A stretch of DNA of 64,000 nucleotides from Deltaproteobacteria bacterium (GTDB lineage: Bacteria; Desulfobacterota; DSM-4660; Desulfatiglandales; Desulfatiglandaceae): assembly GCA_019309145.1 (NCBI GenBank), contig JAFDGR010000001.1, positions 1 to 64,000 on the forward strand, written 5' to 3'. The notes under the pieces are model-generated. The model worked only from the letters and a program-made list of their open reading frames with translations. It had not been told where the DNA came from and ran no database searches. Made by a program: the position numbers and the translations under genes. Of this stretch, positions 6,823-15,163 are shown piece after piece (the stretch's first letter is position 1; each line of letters begins with the position of its first letter).

Positions 6823-8186
6823 TGGCCAGCCAACTCATGACGCTAGCACGACGGCTTGGTACACGCCGAGCACCGAGCGAGCCCCCGAAGGTTGAGACCG
6901 TCAAAGACCGCGGCGATGCTATTAACAACTGGTATAGCAGCAGATACGGCGATGGCAACCCTGACGCGGTTGTCCAAAAGGCGGGCGATTACTCGCCATA
7001 CAAGAAGATGCGCTATGACCCGACCGTAAGCGCAGCCATAGCATACCTGACGTACCATGCCATCACAGAGAGCGGCAACGTGGATTGTGGCGATCAGGCC
7101 ATCGTAGATTTCTGCGAAGACAACATCCAGAACCACATGGCCCGCAAGTTTGACGTCATCTTCCGCGACATGACGCACTGGGCAATCGTCTGTGGCAATG
7201 TTGGTGGTGAGATGGTCTGGGAACAGGACGCCGGCGAGTGGTGGTGGGCTGACCTACGGCTGAAGGACCCGGACTACATTGAGTATGACTGCACGGACAC
7301 CGGCAAGGTGCGCAATATCTTGTTCAGACAGAACGGGACGGGCACTGCAACGCCGCTACCCAACCCATATAACTTCCCTATCTTGCGGTTCAACGAAGGG
7401 CTGTCAAATCCTTATGGTGAATCACTGCTGAGACCGGCATATCACATATATTTAGGCCGTGTAGCCCAGTTGAAGAACCTGTTGCTACATGGCGAACGGA
7501 CGGCCTTCCCGACGATCATCGGCTGGTATCCAGCAAACTCACAGCTCCAAGACCAGACGGACTTTCTGGCAGCCATCAAGCAACTGTCCCGGAAGGTTGT
7601 TGCCATTCTCAGGGAGGGCATGAGGATACAGACGATGGAAGCCGGTCAGATCAACCCGGCAATGTTTATCGACCCATTAGAATACATGGCACGAGAGATA
7701 TACCAGGCGATATGTGGCGGCTACCTGATGATTGCAGAGGGCGGCAGCTCCACGAGCTATAACGCTGGCATGATGCACGAATCGAATGTTGACGAGCGGG
7801 TCAAAGCGATCCGTGCAGCGGTTGAGGACTGCATCAATAGAAGCATCCTATTCCAGATTGCACGATACAAGTTTGGCTATGCACGGACGATAGCTAACCC
7901 GCCGAAGTATCGGTTCACGCCCCGACCGGACAAGAACCTGCTGGAATGGGCGCAGGCACAGCACGTGTTGAAGCAGATAGGCGTTGATGTGCCGATCAGC
8001 CATTTCATAATGAAGTGCGACCTGCCCGAGGGCACTAAAATGCTCACCACACCAGAGATGATAGACCATGCGTTGGTGGGCTCTGGTGAAACCAACGACG
8101 GGCGAATTAGCGTCAACCAAAAGATACGCGATGACACCAAGAACATCTCGAAGATTGACCGCTCAGCCGGCGCGAAGGGGATGTAA
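6822..8186 (+). CDS. Portal protein (DUF935/Mu gp29-like)
   Basis: Codes for 454 aa, the usual length for this family. LRFNEGLSNPYGESLLRPAY is the conserved core strand-turn-helix of DUF935 portals, followed by the HIYLGRVAQLKNLLLHGER stem helix and, near residue 305, the AEGGSSTSYN and MMHESNVDERVKA wing segments. Twelve copies form the ring through which DNA enters and leaves the head. It is followed by protease-scaffold and capsid genes, as in Mu-like head modules. Confidence 0.85.
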   Translation: MASQLMTLARRLGTRRAPSEPPKVETVKDRGDAINNWYSSRYGDGNPDAVVQKAGDYSPYKKMRYDPTVSAAIAYLTYHAITESGNVDCGDQAIVDFCEDNIQNHMARKFDVIFRDMTHWAIVCGNVGGEMVWEQDAGEWWWADLRLKDPDYIEYDCTDTGKVRNILFRQNGTGTATPLPNPYNFPILRFNEGLSNPYGESLLRPAYHIYLGRVAQLKNLLLHGERTAFPTIIGWYPANSQLQDQTDFLAAIKQLSRKVVAILREGMRIQTMEAGQINPAMFIDPLEYMAREIYQAICGGYLMIAEGGSSTSYNAGMMHESNVDERVKAIRAAVEDCINRSILFQIARYKFGYARTIANPPKYRFTPRPDKNLLEWAQAQHVLKQIGVDVPISHFIMKCDLPEGTKMLTTPEMIDHALVGSGETNDGRISVNQKIRDDTKNISKIDRSAGAKGM

Positions 8187-8210
8187 CCGGTGATTGAGGA
8201 GGTGGATAGA

Positions 8211-9407
8211 GTGGCAAACGGCATAAAGACTATCGAGGGCATTGAGCTCTTCAAGACTGGCATACACAAGGCCGGCAATGCAGATGAGGCACAGGCCTTC
8301 AATGCAGCACGGCTCGACCGCTGGATCAAGAATACCAACCTGAAGGGGTTTGATACTGCAATCTCATGGATCGAACATCCGTCAAAGGACTTCGACAAGT
8401 ATCTCTATCACACAGATCGGAAAACGGGGCGGGTAGCGCCGTTGTTTGGCGGGTTCCGCAACTTCCGTCGTGTGGACGGCATGTTGAAGGCCGACGCGGT
8501 AGTCCGCGCAGAATGGGCCGACGCGATGGGCACAGGTAACTCGTTCAGGAAGCCATCGATAGTGGTAACCGGCGAGGAGGATGACGAGGTAATCACATCC
8601 GTTGCGATGTTGGTGCCGGAGATCAACCCGATAGTGAAGGACTTGGCCCCATTGCCAAGCACACAGATCAAGATGAGCGAGTTTGACAAGTATTTTGACC
8701 CAAAAGAGGGAGGTGAGATCAAACGGTTCACACTGACATCAGATTTTTCAGAAGATGAAACGCAACTCCAATTTAGCCAGGAGAAAACCGACATGACTGA
8801 CCTAGGAAAGGAGCTGGCGACCAAGCTGAAGGATGTAGAGAAGAAACTAGAGGCAAGTGATAAGTTGGCACTCAAGTTCTCCCAGCAGCTTACAGACGTG
8901 GACGCCAGACTTCAAATATCGAATGAGCTGAACGAAAAGCTATCGAAGCAGCTCGACGAATCTAAGGCGCGGGCGGAGCTTGCACGCTCCGCCAACATCA
9001 CGGCTACGAATCTCCAGTTTAGCGAATCGCTGAAAACCGGACGCATGGCCCCGAACTTCGTGGAGAAGATTGGTGCATTGACAGAGGCAATGAGCAGAGG
9101 CAAGACAATGCTCAAGTTCTCTGAGCAGGACGAGGAAGCGCCGGTGCTGGAGAAGGTCAAGGCCATCTTCTCGGAGATGGTGAAAGACCCGACCGGAGTA
9201 TTTATGCCTCCGGATGACACTGCTAAGCAGAAGACACCTGAGCATCCTCATGCCGCGAAGGGCAAGGACAAGGATGGCAATACCGCCAAGTTCTCTGAGA
9301 TCGCGGATGAGATCGACTCGAGGGATGCCGCGTGCCTAGACGCACTAAAGCTGTCTGATGACGATCATAAAGAGCTGGCCAATCGTATGAAAGGCGGTGA
9401 TGAGTAA
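8211..9407 (+). CDS. Head maturation protease-scaffold fusion (Mu I/Z-like)
   Basis: About 398 aa. The N-terminal half (IEGIELFKTGIH, RLDRWIKNTN, WIEHPSKD, GGFRNFRRVDGMLKADAVV) is like the Mu gpI-type protease domain. The C-terminal half is a long coiled coil rich in Lys, Glu and Leu, as expected for a scaffold around which the capsid assembles and which is later cut. Start GTG 8211 has GGAGG eight bases upstream; a GTG at 8190 lies before that site. Recurrent LKFSEQ/LQFSQE/AKFSE phrases may be cleavage or packing repeats. Confidence 0.75.
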   Translation: MANGIKTIEGIELFKTGIHKAGNADEAQAFNAARLDRWIKNTNLKGFDTAISWIEHPSKDFDKYLYHTDRKTGRVAPLFGGFRNFRRVDGMLKADAVVRAEWADAMGTGNSFRKPSIVVTGEEDDEVITSVAMLVPEINPIVKDLAPLPSTQIKMSEFDKYFDPKEGGEIKRFTLTSDFSEDETQLQFSQEKTDMTDLGKELATKLKDVEKKLEASDKLALKFSQQLTDVDARLQISNELNEKLSKQLDESKARAELARSANITATNLQFSESLKTGRMAPNFVEKIGALTEAMSRGKTMLKFSEQDEEAPVLEKVKAIFSEMVKDPTGVFMPPDDTAKQKTPEHPHAAKGKDKDGNTAKFSEIADEIDSRDAACLDALKLSDDDHKELANRMKGGDE

Positions 9408-9823
9408 TGGCGGACGCAACAGCAGGGCTGCAATGTTACCGGCGCAAAGGCGAGCTATATGGATTTGCGGTAGCAGCGGCTGCCCATCTCTATTATGGCA
9501 CGATTGTTAACAAGAACTCGTCTGGCTATGCCAAGAAGGGTGCGAATGTCTCTGGTGAGAAGGCGCTCGGCATCTGCGAGACAGAGCGCGACAACTCAGG
9601 CGGCGCTGATGGCGCTGGCAAGGCTGTCAACGTTTGGCTTGATGGCATTTTCAAGATTCAATGCACTGGCGTTGCCATAACTGACATTGGCTCGAAGGTG
9701 TATGTCGTTGATAACCAGACAGTTCAAACATCAGCGATGGGTTCCGGCTATGTGGAACTCGGCGAGATCGTCGGCGTTGCGGCCACGAACTACGCTGACG
9801 TCAAAATCAACTACTTCGCGTAA
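9407..9823 (+). CDS. Capsid decoration protein (DUF2190-like)
   Basis: Codes for 138 aa. YYGTIVNKNSSGYAKKGAN, GICETERDNSGGADGAGKAV, then VWLDGIFKIQ and GSKVYVVDNQTVQTS follow the small beta-tulip fold of capsid cement/decoration proteins, which bind the capsid surface or threefold points. It is placed directly before the capsid gene, as usual. Starts by overlapping the previous stop as TAATG. Confidence 0.7.
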   Translation: MADATAGLQCYRRKGELYGFAVAAAAHLYYGTIVNKNSSGYAKKGANVSGEKALGICETERDNSGGADGAGKAVNVWLDGIFKIQCTGVAITDIGSKVYVVDNQTVQTSAMGSGYVELGEIVGVAATNYADVKINYFA

Positions 9824-9839
9824 GGGGAGGTGATTACAG

Positions 9840-10802
9840 ATGAGTTATGCAAATTTTGGCACTGACGACACAGCTCTTACGACCGCGATGATCCAGGGGC
9901 TACAAATCCATTTTGAGACGACAGCGAAGGACATTATGAAGCAGTCCACGCTGAAGCAGGTGGCCACTGTCACTAATGTCAAGCAGTTGAACCTGCCGAT
10001 GCGTGCCCTTGAGTTCACGCCGACGATGAGACGTTGGGCCTCAGAAAGGGCCTCTCAGGTTGGTCGGACGCTTGAGAAATATGTCAAGTCGTTCAAATAT
10101 GAGATCACACCTGAGATTGAACTGGAGGCGGTGCGTCAAGAGCAATGGGATTTGGTCGCTTCGATGATGGTGGAAAGCGCGGTGGAAGCCGTGCTCTATC
10201 CTGAGTCGGAACTCTACTCTATGATTGCGGCTTCGGATAGCGTGCTCGGCATGGACGATACATATATGTGTTCCAGTAGTCATGCGAACAGCCAGAATAA
10301 CAAAGGTTCAGCAGATTTCAGTCTTGCTGAATTGAAAGCTGGCCGGCTTGCCATGCGCAAATTCACAAGGCCGAACGGACGCCCATTCTTGGTCAACCCG
10401 AATGTGTTGATCATCCATCCGGACAGTGAGGATTTGGCGAACGAGATCATCAATTCACGCCTTCTCATCGGATACGGAGGTGGCTCCAATACCACGGCGC
10501 CGCACATGAATGTTCTCTACAACTCGATTAACACGATTATCAGCAGACCAGAGCTGTCATCCGGCCAGTTCTTCTTGCTCGACAATCGTGGTGGGTTTAA
10601 GCCGTGGCTGTTCAACCAGCCTTATGGTGGCTACAAGTGGGACAAGGAAGGCAACACTGTCAGTAGGTTTGAGCGCGACGTCTACCGGTTTGGGATGATG
10701 TATCACTTCGGCATCAGCGGCACGATGTTCTGGTACAAGTGGTATGGCTCGAAAAACGGGGCATGGCCGACTTATACCGACCCGGAGACGGTTACAGGCT
10801 AA
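9840..10802 (+). CDS. Major capsid protein (Mu gpT-like)
   Basis: Codes for 320 aa with a GGGGAGGTGATTACAG leader. The sequence matches the HK97-fold Mu gpT group: an N-terminal helix (IMKQSTLKQVATV), a spine region with ELEAVRQEQWDLV, RLAMRKFTRPNGRPFLV followed by PNVLIIHPDSEDLANEI, and FERDVYRFGMMYHFG at the end. It builds the icosahedral shell. A stable hairpin follows the gene. Confidence 0.87.
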   Translation: MSYANFGTDDTALTTAMIQGLQIHFETTAKDIMKQSTLKQVATVTNVKQLNLPMRALEFTPTMRRWASERASQVGRTLEKYVKSFKYEITPEIELEAVRQEQWDLVASMMVESAVEAVLYPESELYSMIAASDSVLGMDDTYMCSSSHANSQNNKGSADFSLAELKAGRLAMRKFTRPNGRPFLVNPNVLIIHPDSEDLANEIINSRLLIGYGGGSNTTAPHMNVLYNSINTIISRPELSSGQFFLLDNRGGFKPWLFNQPYGGYKWDKEGNTVSRFERDVYRFGMMYHFGISGTMFWYKWYGSKNGAWPTYTDPETVTG

Positions 10803-10821
10803 TCGTTCGACACAGTGAACT

Positions 10822-10849
10822 GGTGATGGCCTGAAGATAGGCCATCACC
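10822..10849 (+). terminator. Strong hairpin after the major capsid gene
   Basis: A perfect 10-base-pair stem, GGTGATGGCC with GGCCATCACC, closes an 8-base loop. It lies 20 bases after the capsid stop. There is no run of T after it, so it is a weak or factor-independent terminator candidate at best; it could instead protect the 3' end of capsid mRNA or reduce readthrough so that capsid is made in excess. Confidence 0.6.
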
Positions 10850-10873
10850 CATCTTGAGACAAAGGAGGTTGCA

Positions 10874-11839
10874 GTGTCGAGTGTTAGCACAATAACTGTG
10901 GAGTCTGTTCAAGCGTCGGACAACACCAAGACCGATACAGAGATAGCCGCCTCGCTTGAGCGACGTAGTATCCCTGGCGGTAGTCAGACCGAGGGCTATT
11001 TCCTGAAGCTGCATTCACCGGCTGCTAGCGTAGGCGACATCAGTATTGAAGATGTCTTGGTTGAGATCACGCCTTACGTTGACGCTGGGATAAATGGGAC
11101 TGTTGCAAAGACGCTCTCAGTTCAGAACAGCGGTGTTGTCTCATCGTATTACACATATCTCAGCAGTGCGACATATCTGGCGGTCAAGGTTGACGCTGCC
11201 TGCGATTATACCCCGGCGGTAGGCGATATAGTTGCCATTGCGAGTGACCACAATGGCACTAAACCGGACTACGCGAAGGTCTCGGCGGTTGACAGCACCC
11301 CGGCTGGGGTCGGAGATTATGAGCTGACGTTGGACGCAGCATTCGCGCAGGACTATGCGCGGGGCGCGCCATTGGTGTTCAACCCGGTGCCGTTGAAGGC
11401 TATTGGCTATGACCGCTGGAACGAAGGCATGAAGGTGCAGCTGTCCAAGCCGGGGCCGATAACAGCTATATGGAATGCTGGTGACCAAGAACTTGATGTA
11501 ACCGCCATCACAGACGATGTGGTGCTGCATTCAGGCTGTGTGGTGGTCTTTGTGTCCGATGCAGAATGGACACCGGAGAAGATTGCCAAGATTGACGGGT
11601 TGTTCCCCGACAAGATAGTCGCGGGTAGCAACTTCAGCTCAGATTACAGTATCGGCAGCTTCAGTACTATGAACGGTGGCGAAGCGATTGGCTCTGGCGG
11701 TGTAACAAGATACTTCTTGCCGCTTGCTGTAGCCAACCTGACAGCGGCGCAATGTGCGGTTAGCTCAGCAGGGCTGGGTATGTTCACCGCTATCTTGGGT
11801 GGGCTGCCAACGTCGAGCATCAGCGGGACGATCACATAG
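10874..11839 (+). CDS. Virion structural protein, unknown
   Basis: Codes for 321 aa from a GTG with AAAGGAGG upstream. Rich in Ser, Thr, Val and Gly with alternating hydrophobic residues, so mainly beta. No family recognised. Position between the capsid and the adaptor gene suggests a minor head, head-fibre or decoration role. DAEWTPEKIAKIDGLFPDKIV is the only clear helical segment. Confidence 0.7.
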   Translation: MSSVSTITVESVQASDNTKTDTEIAASLERRSIPGGSQTEGYFLKLHSPAASVGDISIEDVLVEITPYVDAGINGTVAKTLSVQNSGVVSSYYTYLSSATYLAVKVDAACDYTPAVGDIVAIASDHNGTKPDYAKVSAVDSTPAGVGDYELTLDAAFAQDYARGAPLVFNPVPLKAIGYDRWNEGMKVQLSKPGPITAIWNAGDQELDVTAITDDVVLHSGCVVVFVSDAEWTPEKIAKIDGLFPDKIVAGSNFSSDYSIGSFSTMNGGEAIGSGGVTRYFLPLAVANLTAAQCAVSSAGLGMFTAILGGLPTSSISGTIT

Positions 11840-12355
11840 ATGGCCGGCTGGACAACGCCAGCAGATGTGCGGGCGGAGAACTCATTGCTGAGGCCTGAGC
11901 ACGGCTATGACGACGTGGCGGTGCAGCGCCATATAGACGCTGTTACGCGCACCATGAAGACCTTACTTAGACCTCGGTGGGCGGCATATTTGACGGCGAG
12001 CGCATGGCTGTCTGACGAGCCTGCTTCTGTGCCACCTGAGTTATGTGACATCTGCCGTGAATGGGTAGTAGGCAAATGCCTGCTCGGCGCATACGGCCAT
12101 ATTGACCAATATGCGTTGCAGGCTTATGACATTATGACAATAGCACGACGGCGTATTGTGGGCGCGAACATAGGCAAGAATACCGAAGAGCTTGGCCTGA
12201 ACCAATCGTTGTCTATCATGGGCGCGGATGGGGTGCTCTGCTCCGGAACATCAGACCTGATCCAAACGTCGGCCTACGAGCCCGGTGGCGCGGATGATGA
12301 CTATCACGACATCGGTGGCGATGACCTTAATAATGCAATGGGGATTGATTACTAG
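11840..12355 (+). CDS. Head-tail adaptor candidate (DUF1320/Mu gp36-like)
   Basis: Codes for 171 aa. An N-terminal helical bundle (WTTPADVRAENSLLRPE, VQRHIDAVTRTMKTLLRPRW, ELCDICREWVVGKCLLGAYG) is like the DUF1320 family that sits under the portal. The acidic tail (PGGADDDYHDIGGDDL) is unusual. Position before the neck genes agrees. Motifs are weak, so the name is provisional. Confidence 0.6.
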   Translation: MAGWTTPADVRAENSLLRPEHGYDDVAVQRHIDAVTRTMKTLLRPRWAAYLTASAWLSDEPASVPPELCDICREWVVGKCLLGAYGHIDQYALQAYDIMTIARRRIVGANIGKNTEELGLNQSLSIMGADGVLCSGTSDLIQTSAYEPGGADDDYHDIGGDDLNNAMGIDY

Positions 12356-12357
12356 CC

Positions 12358-13173
12358 ATGTTTTCTGTTAGCGACCCAGTTATGTCGTCCGATGGTATGA
12401 TGGGCGACCCGGTGGTTGCCACGTTGAAGGTGCTCGATAACGCCGATGATTATATCAATCGCCCTGTTGCGCAGGATATGGTCGAATACGCCAAGAACAA
12501 CATTGAAACGGGTAGCTTCCCGAGCTCATTCGATTCGTCAGGCCGGAACGTGATGTATATGCCGCTGGCGGAAAAGACGCTACGGGACAAGCTAGCGATG
12601 GGTGCTCCTTACATGAAGCCCAACAAACGCTGGGGCACGCTCATAAACAGTATCCATGTGGTGTCTGTGAGTAATGGTGAGATAACGATTATCGCCGACG
12701 CCACACATGGACGGGAGCGGGCGAAAGCGATGTCGGCCTTAGCCGGGCGAGTTGGTGCCACAAAGTATGACCTGCTTAAGCTTAGCCGGTTTGTTCCGGG
12801 CACGGGCATGCGCCACATCTCGCGCGGATGGGACATTACGTTTGGCCCTAAACGACGGTTCACCGCATCTGACGAGGCTAGCCAACTACGCAAGATGAGA
12901 AGCGCGACCAAGCGGCCTGGGTTAGCAAAGATCGAGAGAGAGTTCTATGCCAAAGAGGACACGTTGAGCATAGCGCGCGAACAGAGGGCGGTCTGCTCCG
13001 GCAGAGGCTATCAACGCAGCTATGCCGGCGCTGTTGACGCTACGCGCCCGTTCTTGCGGTGGACAAAAGCCTTCATTGCAGGCCGTGTCCAGTATCATCT
13101 GAACCAAGCACTGGGGCAGTTTGGCGGGGATACAGCACGTTACGCCGAGACAATCGGTGTGGAGGTCAAATAA
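12358..13173 (+). CDS. Neck or tail-completion protein candidate
   Basis: Codes for 271 aa. It has a basic central part (RWGTLINSIHVV, DATHGRERAKAMSALAGR, SRGWDITFGPKRRF) resembling the loose pattern of Mu gpG-type virion morphogenesis proteins, then a charged helical C-terminus. Gene order (adaptor, this gene, tail terminator region) favours a neck or tail-completion role. No diagnostic motif. Confidence 0.55.
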   Translation: MFSVSDPVMSSDGMMGDPVVATLKVLDNADDYINRPVAQDMVEYAKNNIETGSFPSSFDSSGRNVMYMPLAEKTLRDKLAMGAPYMKPNKRWGTLINSIHVVSVSNGEITIIADATHGRERAKAMSALAGRVGATKYDLLKLSRFVPGTGMRHISRGWDITFGPKRRFTASDEASQLRKMRSATKRPGLAKIEREFYAKEDTLSIAREQRAVCSGRGYQRSYAGAVDATRPFLRWTKAFIAGRVQYHLNQALGQFGGDTARYAETIGVEVK

Positions 13174-13174
13174 G

Positions 13175-14182
13175 ATGACAACAGCTCTTTACGCCATTTG
13201 GGACGCGATGAGGGCGTGCTTGCAGAAGGATGCTGTGCTGAACGAGCCGGGTTACGGCTCGCTCAAGGTCTATATGTCCGTCCCCGACCCGCCGACAGAC
13301 CAGCATTGCACCGAGGTATGGATTGAGCATCTTAGCTCACCGCCAGTTGACGCTACGCATGTGCAGCACAACTTCAAGATTGTTGTTGGCTACAAATCGT
13401 TGGCGCAACCACATGACTTTGGTGGCGACGGCAAACACCCGCTTGAACGACTATGTGATATTCAGATTGCCATCCGCGATGCCATACAGGATAACACGCT
13501 CGGCGCGACCGTCTCTGGTGGGTGCGTGGTCTCCAGCCAGTCCGGGATCGGTGTGGCCGAAGACCCGCGATATTATACTGCCGATTCGATGATCCGCTGT
13601 CTTGAGCTGTTGAACCCTGATGTGAACGGCCCGGAAATAACCCGGCAATGGCGGCTCTACTACGGGACGCGGGCATACAGCACGGGAGCCTATACCGACG
13701 TAACCGACTGGAAGCTGCTGAGCAAGGACGTGGCCTTCAAGCATCTGCCGACGCTGCCGGGCCGGTCAAAGCTGCAAACAGGGTTTAGGAATGAGACCCG
13801 CTGGCCTGAGAGGGAGAGCTATACAGCAGAAGAGCGGCATATCCTCACCCGTGTTACCAAGAGTGATAACGAGACGTGGGGCATGTATCTCGGCCAGACG
13901 ATAGCTGAGAACGCTGACATGCCGTTAATGCACCACGGGACGGGCTTTATAGGCATCCCGAAGAAGGCGCTGCTGTTGGTCAACTTGCTGTCCGACGGCA
14001 CTTATCTAGTGTTTTATGCTCCGAAGGTGAACATTGTGCCGATGGCGGATATAGGCACCACAGCACCTTACATGACGCTGAGAGGTAATATGCTCGGTGA
14101 TGCTGAGAACCTGGAACCGACCGACCCGAACATCATCGGACATGGGAAGCGATATACATCATTGAGTGTTGATTGGGATTGA
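13175..14182 (+). CDS. Tail protein, possible tail-terminator domain at the N-terminus
   Basis: About 335 aa from ATG 13175 (GGAGGTC eight bases upstream). The first 120 residues (ALYAIWDAMRACLQ, VEHLSSPP-type strands, RLCDIQIAIRDAIQ) are like the small alpha/beta tail-terminator proteins. The remaining 210 residues are an added beta-rich domain (YGTRAYSTGAYTDV, ALLLVNLLSDGTYLVFYAP). A two-domain arrangement is inferred, not proven. Confidence 0.55.
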   Translation: MTTALYAIWDAMRACLQKDAVLNEPGYGSLKVYMSVPDPPTDQHCTEVWIEHLSSPPVDATHVQHNFKIVVGYKSLAQPHDFGGDGKHPLERLCDIQIAIRDAIQDNTLGATVSGGCVVSSQSGIGVAEDPRYYTADSMIRCLELLNPDVNGPEITRQWRLYYGTRAYSTGAYTDVTDWKLLSKDVAFKHLPTLPGRSKLQTGFRNETRWPERESYTAEERHILTRVTKSDNETWGMYLGQTIAENADMPLMHHGTGFIGIPKKALLLVNLLSDGTYLVFYAPKVNIVPMADIGTTAPYMTLRGNMLGDAENLEPTDPNIIGHGKRYTSLSVDWD

Positions 14183-14203
14183 GGTTTTAGGAGGTAACGG
14201 ATA

Positions 14204-15145
14204 ATGGCTGAACTACCATGGGAACACACGACAACAGGGCTTGCGCTGAATGTCCAGATGGACAGGTCTGGAGAGGACATCCCGAAGGACTATGCTGGCG
14301 GAATCAATGACCATGCCAGGTCGTTAGGCCGGAACTATTCAGGTGGTATGACCCATGCACACGATACAGGTATTGACGAGACAGACCCTGACGCGCTTGG
14401 GCTGAACATCGTGAGGATTACCGAAACAATAGCGGAGGTGCCATGGCCGGGTAGCCCGATGCAGGTCTCTAACGCAGGCTCGGGCGCGGCGGTGGAGCTT
14501 AACCCTGAGCTGCCGTTCACCAAGTTCTTACAGCCGGCCATCAAGGGCACACAGGACAGTCTGGTCATCATAGCGAGCAACGCGCCGTTGACAGTGGCTA
14601 GTGACGCCGGCATCGACGAGTCGTTCCGCAAGACCAACCTGAAGAAGGGGGTGTTGTTGGGGGGGGTGGACACCATCTATAACTTCCATTGCAAGAGCCA
14701 ACTGCTCGCAGCCTCACAGTTCACGATCATACTCGCTGGTGCTGCGGCTTATGCTCCGGGTGTCTATAAGCTGAAGAGTATCCGGCATGAGTATGACCCG
14801 GCTAACCCAGACAATGTGGAATACACGTTGGACCGGTTCACAGCCAATACCGAGGCTGGCCCAGTGGGGCACGTAGCCCACATGATCGACATCTTACAGG
14901 CCTCGCATGTACCGCCGGTTGAGGACGTATCATCGGGCTTGCCGGCTAAGGCCGACCTGATCATCGGCACAACGGCTGATTGGACAACGGCAGCTGGCGA
15001 GAGCGAGATCGGCAGCGCGGCAGCGTTGACCGCTGACTCAGCATACTTGGTAACGAGGACGCGGACGTTGAGCATCGACGGCCCAGCGGAGGAGAGCTAT
15101 TCACTGATAGTCTGGCCGACCGGCGATTGTGTTGATCCAACCTAA
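14204..15145 (+). CDS. Major tail protein candidate
   Basis: Codes for 313 aa with GGAGG upstream. Beta-rich with Gly/Ala/Asp turns and a C-terminal Ser/Thr-rich domain (EESYSLIVWPTGDCV) that could be an Ig-like decoration. Siphoviruses place the tube protein just before the chaperone and tape-measure genes; here the large terminase intervenes. Assigned by order and size only. Confidence 0.45.
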   Translation: MAELPWEHTTTGLALNVQMDRSGEDIPKDYAGGINDHARSLGRNYSGGMTHAHDTGIDETDPDALGLNIVRITETIAEVPWPGSPMQVSNAGSGAAVELNPELPFTKFLQPAIKGTQDSLVIIASNAPLTVASDAGIDESFRKTNLKKGVLLGGVDTIYNFHCKSQLLAASQFTIILAGAAAYAPGVYKLKSIRHEYDPANPDNVEYTLDRFTANTEAGPVGHVAHMIDILQASHVPPVEDVSSGLPAKADLIIGTTADWTTAAGESEIGSAAALTADSAYLVTRTRTLSIDGPAEESYSLIVWPTGDCVDPT

Positions 15146-15163
15146 CATGAGCAAGAGGGAAGC

